A stretch of 64,000 nucleotides of DNA from Bog-473 sp963783245 (GTDB lineage: Bacteria; Actinomycetota; Acidimicrobiia; Acidimicrobiales; RAAP-2). The notes under the pieces were generated by a model, which saw only the letters and a list, made by a program, of their open reading frames with translations, made no database searches and had not been told where the DNA came from. The position numbers were made by a program, and so were the translations under genes. Positions 55,482-63,696 of this stretch are shown here, piece by piece (the first letter of the stretch is position 1; each line of letters opens with the position of its first letter). The stretch is taken from contig CAWAMS010000003.1 of the NCBI GenBank assembly GCA_963783245.1, positions 682,001 to 746,000 of the forward strand, written 5' to 3'.

Positions 55482-57305
55482 TCAGGCCTTTTCGGACCAG
55501 CTGAGAAGTGGCTGCAAAAGGGGCGTCTTCTTCTGCTGGTGACGGGACATACGTCGGAGTATGTTGTCAAGAACGACGATGGCAGAGTCGATATGGGGCC
55601 CCTTGTTGAGCATGACACACTCGGCTCGTTGGCTCATCGCAGCGTCGGTTACCTCAGCACGAGATGGCTTGCCGGTGCGCGCAAGTTGATCGAGAACCTC
55701 AGTGGCCCAAATCACCGGGAGGTGTGCGGCTTCACACAGCCAGAGGATCTCTTCTTGCACTTCGGCGAGGCGCTCGTAGCCGGCTTCGACGGCCAAGTCT
55801 CCCCGGGCGATCATTACCCCTACGAGTGGAGAACGCATGGCATGCAGCAAAATCTCGGGAAGGCGAGCGAAGGCTGCGGTTGTCTCGATCTTCAAGACGA
55901 GACCCAAGTGCTCAGCGTTGACTCGCCTTAGGTACGTACGCACGTCATCGACATCACTCTCGTGGCGCAGAAAGGACACAGCCACCATGTCCGCATGTGC
56001 TGCCGCGACTTTGAGTAATGGAAGGTCCGCGTCGCTTACGGCGGCGGCGGACAAAGCTGTGTCGGGCAGGTTGATTCCCTTCTCCGAGCGAAGCCGGGAA
56101 CCTCTCGCACCCGCGGAAAGGATTCGCACATGGAGCTCGTTGAAGGTGGTGCTCTCGACGATGCCGGTCATTTTTCCGTCATCGAGAATCACCCGCTCGC
56201 CAATCTTTACAGCCTTGAATGCGACCGGGAATGTGCACCCGATCCGCGGAATTCCGGGCTGCCCATGGCGCCACGGCACGGCTGGGTCGAGTTCACGGGT
56301 CACAACGAGCCTGTCCCCCACGCACAGGAGATGCGATTGCGGGAGTTTCGGCAATTCCCCCACCCGGACAACGTCACCCTGACAGGACAGTTCGGCATTT
56401 GTCTCCAAATACGTCGTGTCCCAAATCTCCACATCGCAACTCCCCGTGGTGCTGGCAATAACCCGGAACTCGCGATGCGCACCACGGGTGTCGACACATG
56501 AAATTGTGTCTCCCAGCCGACGACGCTCGATCCACGCTGGATCCACGGGCACAATCCCACCTGAACGAGGGACCGGGCCGGCGCTCAATCGCGCCACGGC
56601 CGGCGCTGTCGGCACACCCCGGAGATCGCGCTCGGGACGAAACTTGACGACTTGAGGTCCCTCGCTCAGTGGACCGGTACGTAGTTTGGGCCCGGGGAGA
56701 TCCATTGATATTCGGCAAGATCTTCCCAGGTCGGCTGATGCCCGGCGCACATGGCGCGCCATTCGCTCCCACGCATCGGGGTCGTCATGCGCTCCATTGA
56801 TGCGGGCAACGTCCATTCCCAGGGCCACGAGACGCTTCACGTAGGGATAGTCCTCGGCCGCCTCCGCAGGAAGGGTCACCATGACCCGGGACACCCGACC
56901 CTTGGGGCGAGGGCCGAAGAGCGCGTCAGTATTGCAATCGAGGGCACCGCGACCCTCCTCGAAGCTCTGGATTGCCGGCCCGAACGTTGGTGCTGTCCCA
57001 TCGAGCGCAGCGCGAACACTTTCAACCGTGGCCAGAACATGAGCCTCGCATCTGCCAAGTGACGAGAGACCCCGTGCACCCAACCAACGCTGTAGGTGAC
57101 TGATATCGCCTTGTCGGAGTGCGAGATAGTGCACCAAGTTGACGGCATCACGACGGTGACTCGGGTCGGCGGCCATTATGTCCTGCTCTCGATGCGTCTC
57201 GATCCGGCGCATGAGGTCTTCAAGCACACAGAGTTCGGCACTGATGGATGCCCGATCGACATGCCCCTTGGGCCCGTCATCGCCATACTGCTCCACCGTG
57301 CCCAT
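55482..57305 (-). CDS. Pyruvate-kinase-like protein with long N-terminal extension
   Basis: About 607 residues. The first ~125 are a helical domain (ISAELCVLEDLMRRIETHRE, VLATVESVRAALDGTAP) not found in standard PK. The barrel follows: VMVTLPAEAAEDYPYVKRLV, RINGAHDDPDAW, SMDLPGPKLRTGPL, GINLPDTALSAAAVSDAD, LVLKIETTAAFARLPEIL and GVMIARGDLAVEAGYERL, so the catalytic Lys and metal-site segments are present. The B-domain carries a long insertion and the regulatory C-domain is missing. GTG GTG ATG codons run together; the ATG is used. PEP to pyruvate activity is probable but unproven. Confidence 0.8.
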   Translation of the reverse strand: MGTVEQYGDDGPKGHVDRASISAELCVLEDLMRRIETHREQDIMAADPSHRRDAVNLVHYLALRQGDISHLQRWLGARGLSSLGRCEAHVLATVESVRAALDGTAPTFGPAIQSFEEGRGALDCNTDALFGPRPKGRVSRVMVTLPAEAAEDYPYVKRLVALGMDVARINGAHDDPDAWERMARHVRRASADLGRSCRISMDLPGPKLRTGPLSEGPQVVKFRPERDLRGVPTAPAVARLSAGPVPRSGGIVPVDPAWIERRRLGDTISCVDTRGAHREFRVIASTTGSCDVEIWDTTYLETNAELSCQGDVVRVGELPKLPQSHLLCVGDRLVVTRELDPAVPWRHGQPGIPRIGCTFPVAFKAVKIGERVILDDGKMTGIVESTTFNELHVRILSAGARGSRLRSEKGINLPDTALSAAAVSDADLPLLKVAAAHADMVAVSFLRHESDVDDVRTYLRRVNAEHLGLVLKIETTAAFARLPEILLHAMRSPLVGVMIARGDLAVEAGYERLAEVQEEILWLCEAAHLPVIWATEVLDQLARTGKPSRAEVTDAAMSQRAECVMLNKGPHIDSAIVVLDNILRRMSRHQQKKTPLLQPLLSWSEKA

Positions 57306-57340
57306 CACCACACCCTATGAGCCTTTCTCCACTTTCAGTA

Positions 57341-57354
57341 GGGCCAGAAGACCT
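57341..57354 (-). promoter_or_regulatory. DosR-type box K (GGGCCAGAAGACCT)
   Basis: One mismatch; on the minus strand the promoter-proximal half is perfect (GGCCC followed by TACTG). It lies about 36 bp before the pyruvate-kinase-like gene. Confidence 0.5.
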
Positions 57355-57425
57355 TCCAAGCGCCTCAGCTCCATCCCATGTCCACACCCCAGGACATGGC
57401 TCTGTCGGACGAGAAGGTCAGCCCC

Positions 57426-58763
57426 TCAGATGCCACTCGGGTAGGTCTCCGGCGGTTCACCCTCGTCCCAAAGCGAAGTCCGTTCCAGTGGCTCGACGGC
57501 TCGGGTATGGTCGAGGTGGATCACGGCATCGAACTGCTCGCCTAGCCGAGCGTGGAAGTAGTGACTTCCACGCTCGGTCTGCGGTCGGTAGATCACGCCG
57601 ATCGCGCGCTCTAGACGTGGCACGTTCAAAGCGGCGAGAACAGCAGAGTTCGCCGTATCCAACCAAAACCCCTTGCCGTCGTAGCGATGAAGAAACGCCT
57701 CATGACTGTCGGCGGAAGCGGCCCGGACTCTCTTGCGTTCGGCGGGGCCGCCCCATTCGCTCGCGGCGGTGACCATGCCGTCGTAAGTGGTGAAACCGAT
57801 CAGCACAGAATCATGCCCATAGCGTTGACGAGCGAGTTGCCCGACGTTGAGCTCACCCCGTTGGCCCATCTCGGTGGATCTGGCGTCGCCAACGTGAGAG
57901 TTGTGCTCCCACACGATGATTTTGGAGCGAGGACGCTGTTCGTCGAGGTGTTCAATGAGCGCATCGAGCGTGCCCGCCATATGGCGATCCCGGAGATTCC
58001 ATGAGGAGATCTCGGCACGGTACATCTGTTGGTAGTACTCCTCGGCGTTGCGCACCAGACGGGCGTTCTGCTCGGCAAAGAAGTACTCGTCGCCAGCGAC
58101 CCACCCGTCCCGCCGGAGATACGCGTCCGCTCTTCGACGCAGTTCGATCAGCTGGGTGACGACTTCGTTCTGGCAGGGAAGCGCACCCTGGTAGGCCAAC
58201 GCGTAGCCATAGTGTTGTCCTTCACCACCGACATGGTCGAAGCAGGAATAGCGCCCTCTCGCCCGTTTAGCCTCGTCAGGATCGACACGGTCGAGATACT
58301 CCACGACAGCCTGCATCGATGCTCGAAGGCTGTAGAGATCCAGCCCATAAAAACGGGCTTTCGTGGCCGGATCGGCATGGGCATCGTTGCGGGCTCGTAG
58401 CCATTCTACGAAGGTGAGAACATCATAATTTCGCCACATCCAGGCAGGAAAGCGCCGAAAGTCTGACAACGCTGCTTTCGCATCTACGTCATCGGACAGG
58501 CCCATGACGTAACGGTTAACCCGATAGGCGTCAGGCCAGTCCGCCTCCACCGCTACCGCGGTAAACCCACATTCGTCGATAAGACGTCGAGTGATGCGCG
58601 CCCGTTCACGGTAGAAGTCGTGCGTGCCATGCGACGCCTCCCCAATGAGGACGAAACGCCGATCGCCGATGAGATCGACTAAGGAGTCGTAGTCGGTGCG
58701 CTCACCCGTGACGGCATGGCAGTACGCACGAATATCGGGCGAGACCCGCGTCGGAGTGGTCAC
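57426..58763 (-). CDS. Erythromycin-esterase-family protein
   Basis: A 445-residue Ere-like hydrolase. FVLIGEASHGTHDFYRERAR holds the catalytic His/Glu region, VAVEADWPDAYRVNRYV follows, and WEHNSHVGDARSTEMG supplies the second conserved His. It is the stand-alone equivalent of the C-terminal half of mycobacterial Rv2030c, a DosR-regulon protein. The substrate is unknown; antibiotic hydrolysis should not be assumed. It lies 15 bp after the DUF1918 gene. Confidence 0.9.
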   Translation of the reverse strand: MTTPTRVSPDIRAYCHAVTGERTDYDSLVDLIGDRRFVLIGEASHGTHDFYRERARITRRLIDECGFTAVAVEADWPDAYRVNRYVMGLSDDVDAKAALSDFRRFPAWMWRNYDVLTFVEWLRARNDAHADPATKARFYGLDLYSLRASMQAVVEYLDRVDPDEAKRARGRYSCFDHVGGEGQHYGYALAYQGALPCQNEVVTQLIELRRRADAYLRRDGWVAGDEYFFAEQNARLVRNAEEYYQQMYRAEISSWNLRDRHMAGTLDALIEHLDEQRPRSKIIVWEHNSHVGDARSTEMGQRGELNVGQLARQRYGHDSVLIGFTTYDGMVTAASEWGGPAERKRVRAASADSHEAFLHRYDGKGFWLDTANSAVLAALNVPRLERAIGVIYRPQTERGSHYFHARLGEQFDAVIHLDHTRAVEPLERTSLWDEGEPPETYPSGI

Positions 58764-58778
58764 TGCCCCACCGGACCG

Positions 58779-58976
58779 TCACCCAGCCCACTCGTACGGC
58801 TGAACGATGGCATCGGAGCCTGGAAAGAAGATCGTATCGTGATCGCTGTCCTCCCAGCGCACCACGTACGGGGGACCGCCATCGGGGCCGTGTACATCGA
58901 TGACCAGGCAATCGCGTTCAGGCTCACCGATGTGGTGACCCTTGATCACGATCCGATCTCCGGGCTTGGCTTGCAT
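58779..58976 (-). CDS. DUF1918 small protein
   Basis: A 65-residue DUF1918 protein of SH3-like beta fold: MQAKPGDRIVIKGHHIGEPE then DVHGPDGGPPYVVRWEDSDH and TIFFPGSDA. It is the first gene of the DUF1918 / esterase / PK-like series, 54 bp downstream of box L. Function unknown; DUF1918 proteins occur widely in actinobacterial stress loci. Confidence 0.88.
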   Translation of the reverse strand: MQAKPGDRIVIKGHHIGEPERDCLVIDVHGPDGGPPYVVRWEDSDHDTIFFPGSDAIVQPYEWAG

Positions 58977-59030
58977 GTCATTCTCCCTTCGTCCACCTAC
59001 GATCCTGATATCGGCGTAGCCACCTCAACA

Positions 59031-59044
59031 GGGTCGAAGGTCCC
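59031..59044 (-). promoter_or_regulatory. DosR-type box L (GGGTCGAAGGTCCC)
   Basis: Full match; on the minus strand GGGACCTTCGACCC followed by TG. It drives DUF1918 and the esterase. Confidence 0.66.
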
Positions 59045-59071
59045 TAGAAGTGGGGTTCTTGCCGGGCACTC

Positions 59072-59085
59072 GGGACCATCGGCCC
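59072..59085 (+). promoter_or_regulatory. DosR-type box M (GGGACCATCGGCCC)
   Basis: Full match followed by TAGCC, ending 49 bp before the phosphoribosyltransferase start. Confidence 0.7.
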
Positions 59086-59134
59086 TAGCCCCAACTGCCC
59101 TCACGGAAGAGGCTGGCGCCAGGAGGAGGTTCTC

Positions 59135-59851
59135 GTGACATCCCGTGACCGGGTCGACGCAGGACGGCAGTTGGCTGAGCAGCTCGGACGGCGCTATCTC
59201 GAGAATGAAGATGTCGTCGTCCTGGGACTACCTAGGGGTGGAGTGCCTGTCGCCTTCGAGGTGGCTCAAGCGCTCAACAAACCGCTGGACATCATCGTGG
59301 TGCGCAAGCTCGGAGTGCCCTTCCAACCCGAACTCGCCATGGGGGCCATCGGTGAGGAGGGAGTACTCATTCTGAACCGCGAAGTGCTGCAGTCCGCTCA
59401 TATCACCGAGAGTGAGCTCGCCGCCGTGGAACAACGGGAACGGGTTGAGCTCGAGCGTCGCAGCCACTCCTACCGTGGCGATCGACCTCCCGTGACCCTC
59501 CTCAGGCGTACCGCAGTTGTGATCGACGACGGGATCGCCACTGGTTCGACTGCTCGTGCTGCCTGCCAGGTAGCTCGAGCACTTGGTGCGGCGCGCGTCG
59601 TGATGGCAGCACCCGTTGCGTCCCGATCCTCCGTAACCGAGCTAACCGACATCTGTGATCACGTGGTCTGCCTGGAGACCCCTGACCCTTTCTATGCCGT
59701 CGGTGAGTGGTACCTGGACTTTTCCCCTACTTCGGACGCCGAGGTGGTGGCGCTCCTCCAACGTGCGGCCCACGGCGTCACGACGACGCCCGCGACGGCG
59801 GACCTCGGGGACGACCCTCCAGCCCGAGATGGGGAGTCGCAGTACGCATAG
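59135..59851 (+). CDS. Phosphoribosyltransferase-domain protein (Rv2030c N-half-like)
   Basis: A 238-residue type I PRTase fold from a GTG preceded by AGGAGGAGG. VVVLGLPRGGVPVAFEVAQA is the first strand-loop, and VVIDDGIATGSTARAACQV is the PRPP-binding loop with its acidic pair. The DIIVVRKLGVPFQPELAMGA block is typical of the Rv2030c/Rv0571c group. In mycobacteria the domain is fused to an erythromycin esterase; here the two are separate and divergently transcribed. Substrate unknown. Confidence 0.88.
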   Translation: MTSRDRVDAGRQLAEQLGRRYLENEDVVVLGLPRGGVPVAFEVAQALNKPLDIIVVRKLGVPFQPELAMGAIGEEGVLILNREVLQSAHITESELAAVEQRERVELERRSHSYRGDRPPVTLLRRTAVVIDDGIATGSTARAACQVARALGAARVVMAAPVASRSSVTELTDICDHVVCLETPDPFYAVGEWYLDFSPTSDAEVVALLQRAAHGVTTTPATADLGDDPPARDGESQYA

Positions 59852-59980
59852 GGCCGGTCTACCTGGAAGGACACGTCACAGTGTCTGAAGTTGTCCGCGG
59901 AATGGTCGTAATCGCCTACAGCAGCGGGAGGAGTCGTCACTGCCCGCGGAACCCCTTCGTTAGTGGAGGCGCATAACGCG

Positions 59981-59994
59981 AGGACCTTCGGCCC
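59981..59994 (+). promoter_or_regulatory. DosR-type box N (AGGACCTTCGGCCC)
   Basis: One mismatch at the distal end, followed by TG; it ends 35 bp before the ABC ATPase start. Confidence 0.62.
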
Positions 59995-60029
59995 TGTTGC
60001 TCTGCGGGTCCCGATGGAACGATGCCGCT

Positions 60030-61154
60030 ATGCCATCACCCGCAGCCTCCGATGCCACAAGGCCGAGGCAGGAGTCCGCCGTGGCCACTATGGCTCGGAT
60101 CGACAGGCGGGGGGAACTTGAGCACCCGAGTGCGCCCGATCGCCCCGGCCGTCCGGCAAGTGATTGGCATGCAGCAGTCCAGGTTGACAGCGTCACAAAG
60201 CGCTTCGGCTCGACACTGGCTCTTGACGACGTCTCGATATCCGTCGAGCCAGGGCAGGTTCTCGCGCTCCTCGGACCCAATGGCGCCGGTAAGACGACAC
60301 TCATCCGGATCCTGACCACACTGTTGACGCCTGACGCAGGCCGGGTCACAGTGGCCGGTCTCGACGTCGAACGGGACGCGGCAGCGATCCGGTCACTGAT
60401 CGGGCTCGCCGGGCAGTACGCCTCGGTGGATGAGCTGCTGACCGGGCGAGAGAACCTTGAGCTCGTCGGCCTCCTGTACCACCTCGACCGGGTCGAATTC
60501 CGGCGACGGGCCCAGGAGGCGCTGGAGCGGATGACCCTCACCGACGCTGGTGACAAACCGGTCAAGACCTACTCCGGTGGCATGCGTCGTCGCCTCGACC
60601 TAGCGGCCAGCCTCATCGGGAGGCCACCGATCTTGTTCCTCGATGAGCCGACTACCGGCCTCGATCCTCGGACGAGGAACGATTTGTGGGATTTCATCGA
60701 AGAGCTCGTGGGCGAGGGAACGACCGTCCTGCTCACGACGCAGTACATGGAGGAAGCCGAGCATCTGGCTGACCAGATCGTTGTGCTCGACACGGGACGT
60801 GTCGTTGCCCAGGGAACGGCGGAGGAGCTCAAAGATCAGCTCGGTGGCGACGTCCTCGAGATCAAGGTCGCCGACGTGGCAGACCTCACGCGGGCGGCCG
60901 AGCTCGTGGTCGCCCTCGGTCGGCTGGCCCCACGCCTCAATGCCGACCTCAAGCTGATCAGCCTTCCGGTCAAAGGCAGCGCAAAGGTGCTCATAGCTGC
61001 GGGCCGCATCCTGGACGACAGTGGCATCGCACTTGATGACTTGGGGATTCGACGGCCGTCGCTCGATGACGTCTTTCTCTCCTTCACGGGCCATCACGCA
61101 GCACCCGCCGACAACGGGTCGGCGGACGCCACCGCGAGTGATCATGATGAGTGA
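60030..61154 (+). CDS. ABC transporter ATP-binding protein, DrrA-like
   Basis: About 374 residues from ATG 60030. Walker A is LLGPNGAGKTTLIRIL, the signature TYSGGMRRRLDLAASLIG, Walker B PPILFLDEPTTGLDP and the H-loop TQYMEEAEHLAD. The C-terminal LEIKVADVADLTRAAELV is typical of the DrrA (daunorubicin resistance) subfamily. It overlaps the permease start by 11 bp. The substrate is unknown. Confidence 0.9.
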   Translation: MPSPAASDATRPRQESAVATMARIDRRGELEHPSAPDRPGRPASDWHAAVQVDSVTKRFGSTLALDDVSISVEPGQVLALLGPNGAGKTTLIRILTTLLTPDAGRVTVAGLDVERDAAAIRSLIGLAGQYASVDELLTGRENLELVGLLYHLDRVEFRRRAQEALERMTLTDAGDKPVKTYSGGMRRRLDLAASLIGRPPILFLDEPTTGLDPRTRNDLWDFIEELVGEGTTVLLTTQYMEEAEHLADQIVVLDTGRVVAQGTAEELKDQLGGDVLEIKVADVADLTRAAELVVALGRLAPRLNADLKLISLPVKGSAKVLIAAGRILDDSGIALDDLGIRRPSLDDVFLSFTGHHAAPADNGSADATASDHDE

Positions 61155-61960
61155 CCTGGCGGTGCAGCGGCTCCGTGCCACAGTTCCACCGATGAGCCCG
61201 CGGCTTGCGCTGCGGGACTTCATGGGAATGACGAAGCGGAACCTTCTTCGTATCATCCGCACGCCACAGCTCCTGGCCATGTCGATTGTGCAGCCGACAA
61301 TCATCTTGCTCCTGTTCCGCTACGTGCTCGGCGGTGCGATCCACATCCCAGGGGTCGACTACGTGGATTATGTGGTGCCCGGGATCTTTCTCGAGGCGGT
61401 GCTTATCGGAGGGATGACGACCGCCCTCGGCGTTGGCACAGGACCTCCAGGCCGGCATGATCGACCGCTTCCGCAGCCTGCCGATGGCACGATCGGCCTT
61501 CTTGGCCGGCCGGACGTTGGCCGACCTCTGTCGCAGCGTCCTCGCACTGATCTTCATCATCGGCCTCGGTCTGCTCGTAGGCTTCAGGTTCCACAACACC
61601 CTTGGTGCCTGCGTGGCCGGCATCGGCCTGATCATCCTTTTCGGCTACGCGTTCATCTGGGTCTATGCATCGGTCGGGCTGGCGGTCAAGGACCCACAGA
61701 CGGCCCAGATCGCCTCCATCCTTCCGATGTTCATCCTATTCTTCGCGAGTTCCGCCGTTGTGCCCGTCGCGACCATGCCAGGTTGGCTCCAACCCTTCGC
61801 TCGAAACCAGCCGGCGAGCGCCGTCATCGACTCGGTACGGGCACTCTTCGAGGGTGGGCCGCTCTATCCCGAACTCTGGCAAGCGATCGCATGGTGCGTC
61901 GGCATTTTCGTGGTCTTCTTCTTCGTCTCGCTGCACCTCTACCGCAAGGCGGAAGCGTAG
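61144..61960 (+). CDS. ABC-2 type permease, DrrB-like (frameshifted)
   Basis: About 271 residues after removing one base near 61431. MTKRNLLRIIRTPQLLAMSI starts the first helix region; the corrected join reads TALGLAQDLQAGMIDRFRSL, the exact DrrB family loop. About six membrane helices follow (LALIFIIGLGLLVGFRF, IGLIILFGYAFIWVYASVGL). It forms the membrane half of the exporter with the ATPase upstream. Confidence 0.85.
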
Positions 61961-62040
61961 CAAGACCGACCCGATCGTCGACGAGCTTCGAACGCCCGGG
62001 AAGATCGCCCAAGCACTCACGAGCGGATCGTGCGGTGCGA

Positions 62041-62514
62041 CTACGGCTCCTCAAGGCCTCCCGGCCACTGCGTGGCATCGAACACCGCCACCGGGTCCAG
62101 ATAATCCCGCCACAGTGTCACTTTGCTCTTCTCAATCGTGACAATAGAGACAAATCGGTTGTCGTACGGCCGACCGGTCTGCACGGATTCGCCATGCACC
62201 TCATACTCAAGGACCACGACCGACGCTGCGGCGTCTCGATAGACCCGGAGATTGTCGGCCGTGCGCACGGTTAGGAAGCTGTCGTAGTCGCTGTACAAGT
62301 CTATGATGTTCTGTCGACCTTCAACCCGTTTGGGATAGCCGGGTACTGAGATGACGTACTCGAAGATGACATCGTCATCCAGCAGATCGAAGTAGTCCTC
62401 GCCTTCGACGAGATCCTTCAAGCCTTCCTGAATGATGCGGAAGAAGGGGCCATCGGCTCCGAAGTTCGAGCTATCCCCTGTGTACTTCGTCACTTGCCCT
62501 CCGTTCGAGCCCAT
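62041..62514 (-). CDS. SnoaL/NTF2-like protein
   Basis: About 157 residues of the SnoaL_2-type cone-shaped barrel. FEYVISVPGYPKRVEGRQNI and VVVLEYEVHGESVQTGRPYD with VSIVTIEKSKVTLWRDYLDP are the usual strands. Function unknown; members include small isomerases and ligand-binding proteins. It is convergent with the ABC permease. Confidence 0.75.
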   Translation of the reverse strand: MGSNGGQVTKYTGDSSNFGADGPFFRIIQEGLKDLVEGEDYFDLLDDDVIFEYVISVPGYPKRVEGRQNIIDLYSDYDSFLTVRTADNLRVYRDAAASVVVLEYEVHGESVQTGRPYDNRFVSIVTIEKSKVTLWRDYLDPVAVFDATQWPGGLEEP

Positions 62515-62646
62515 CCGGTGGCGCTGCGCTGTCCGGAAAACATCCAGAAACGGCGGCCCGGATGCAATCGTAGAGCTCGCTCATCGGATATCGGCCACCC
62601 TCCACTCGGGCGATCGGAACGGCGATACTGTCTATCGCGTGATCCA

Positions 62647-63309
62647 ATGGGCCTGATCATCCCGATCCTGCTCCTCGGGCTCCTTGCCAGCCTGTCGCCG
62701 AGCACCCTGGTCGTATTCATCCTTCTCCTCGACACGATCCGGGCCAAGGTCAACGCCGCCGCCTTCCTGATCGGCTGGGCGGTCTCGCTGACGATCGTCT
62801 TCGTCGTGACGTACGGAATCGGAGGAACGGGGCCGCTCCAGAATCGAAGCGGCCGGGCGGGTATCTATGTCGTTGAGATCCTCTTCGGCATGGCACTCAT
62901 CCTCGTCGCTGTCAGGGAATGGCGGGGACGGCACCTACCCAAGACGAGCTCGAGTACGGCGAAGCGCCTCACGGCTCACCTCAGGGAGCTTCATCCGTGG
63001 GAGGCCTCGGTCGTCGGAGTTCTCGAGCAACCGTGGACGCTCACCGCCGCCGCGGCGCTGGTGGTGGTTCATCATCACTCCGCCGTGCTGATAGCCGTGC
63101 TCGCGTTCGTGGTGTTCACGGTCCTCTCCACGGCCACGGTGGGGATAATCTTCCTGTATTACTCGCGACGTCCAGGTGATGCAGAAACATACCTGCGCGG
63201 GATACGCGACAGGGCTGTACGCGCGGAGCCGGTCCTCCTGAGTGGTGTTTCTCTCCTCGTGGGTCTCTACTTGCTCGCCGACGGCATCGTCAGTCTGATT
63301 CGCACATAA
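62647..63309 (+). CDS. GAP-family (Sap-like) integral membrane protein
   Basis: A 220-residue protein with about six membrane helices, beginning MGLIIPILLLGLLASLSPST. LVVFILLLDTIRAKVNAAAF, VVEILFGMALILVAVREWRG and LLSGVSLLVGLYLLADGIV follow. The order and the SPS loop fit the GAP/Sap family of mycobacteria, implicated in moving glycolipids across the membrane. The start at 62647 is preferred to an in-frame codon far upstream, because that part is not hydrophobic. Confidence 0.75.
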   Translation: MGLIIPILLLGLLASLSPSTLVVFILLLDTIRAKVNAAAFLIGWAVSLTIVFVVTYGIGGTGPLQNRSGRAGIYVVEILFGMALILVAVREWRGRHLPKTSSSTAKRLTAHLRELHPWEASVVGVLEQPWTLTAAAALVVVHHHSAVLIAVLAFVVFTVLSTATVGIIFLYYSRRPGDAETYLRGIRDRAVRAEPVLLSGVSLLVGLYLLADGIVSLIRT

Positions 63310-63377
63310 CCGGCGGCATGGCCGGGACAAACCCGGCCCGCCCGCTCCGTGGGAGCACCGCGACCACGTCCGTTCGA

Positions 63378-63391
63378 GGGACCAAAGGCCC
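63378..63391 (+). promoter_or_regulatory. DosR-type box O (GGGACCAAAGGCCC)
   Basis: Full match followed by TATTG, ending 47 bp before the small ORF at 63439. A -10-like TGTAAAGCT lies about 20 bp downstream. Confidence 0.7.
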
Positions 63392-63438
63392 TATTGGCTC
63401 ACGGTCAACCCTGTAAAGCTGACCAAGAACGGAGGGCG

Positions 63439-63681
63439 ATGTTCCCAGATCAGACGAGACGTGTTCTATTGGAATTGGCCGAGGCGCTCCCTCTGGAGGG
63501 TCACAACGTCCTCACTGGCGTGGACATGCGCACCGGCTGGGGCGACACCATCTTCGTCACGGTGCGCTCAGGAATCCGACAGCACGAAGACCGGCAGGAG
63601 CTTGAGAACAGGTACAAGATGGCGGTCGTGGTTGCCCTCGGGGACGTTCGGCACCAGATTCAGGTCAAATGGGATCAGTGA
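63439..63681 (+). CDS. Small hypothetical protein under a DosR-type box
   Basis: An 80-residue protein with GGAGGG 2 nt before the ATG. MFPDQTRRVLLELAEALPLE is a helix, then beta-strands (TIFVTVRSG, YKMAVVVALGDVRHQIQVKW). No family was recognised. It is next to the histidine kinase at the right edge. Confidence 0.6.
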   Translation: MFPDQTRRVLLELAEALPLEGHNVLTGVDMRTGWGDTIFVTVRSGIRQHEDRQELENRYKMAVVVALGDVRHQIQVKWDQ

Positions 63682-63696
63682 CCGGTCGCGATGTCG

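Noticed and set aside
57426..58763. Macrolide resistance gene
   Set aside because: Erythromycin-esterase homology alone does not show drug hydrolysis; the dormancy context argues for another role.
59852..60029. Start of the ABC ATPase at TTG 59997
   Set aside because: It would leave only 2 bp between box N and the start; ATG 60030 gives a usual spacing.
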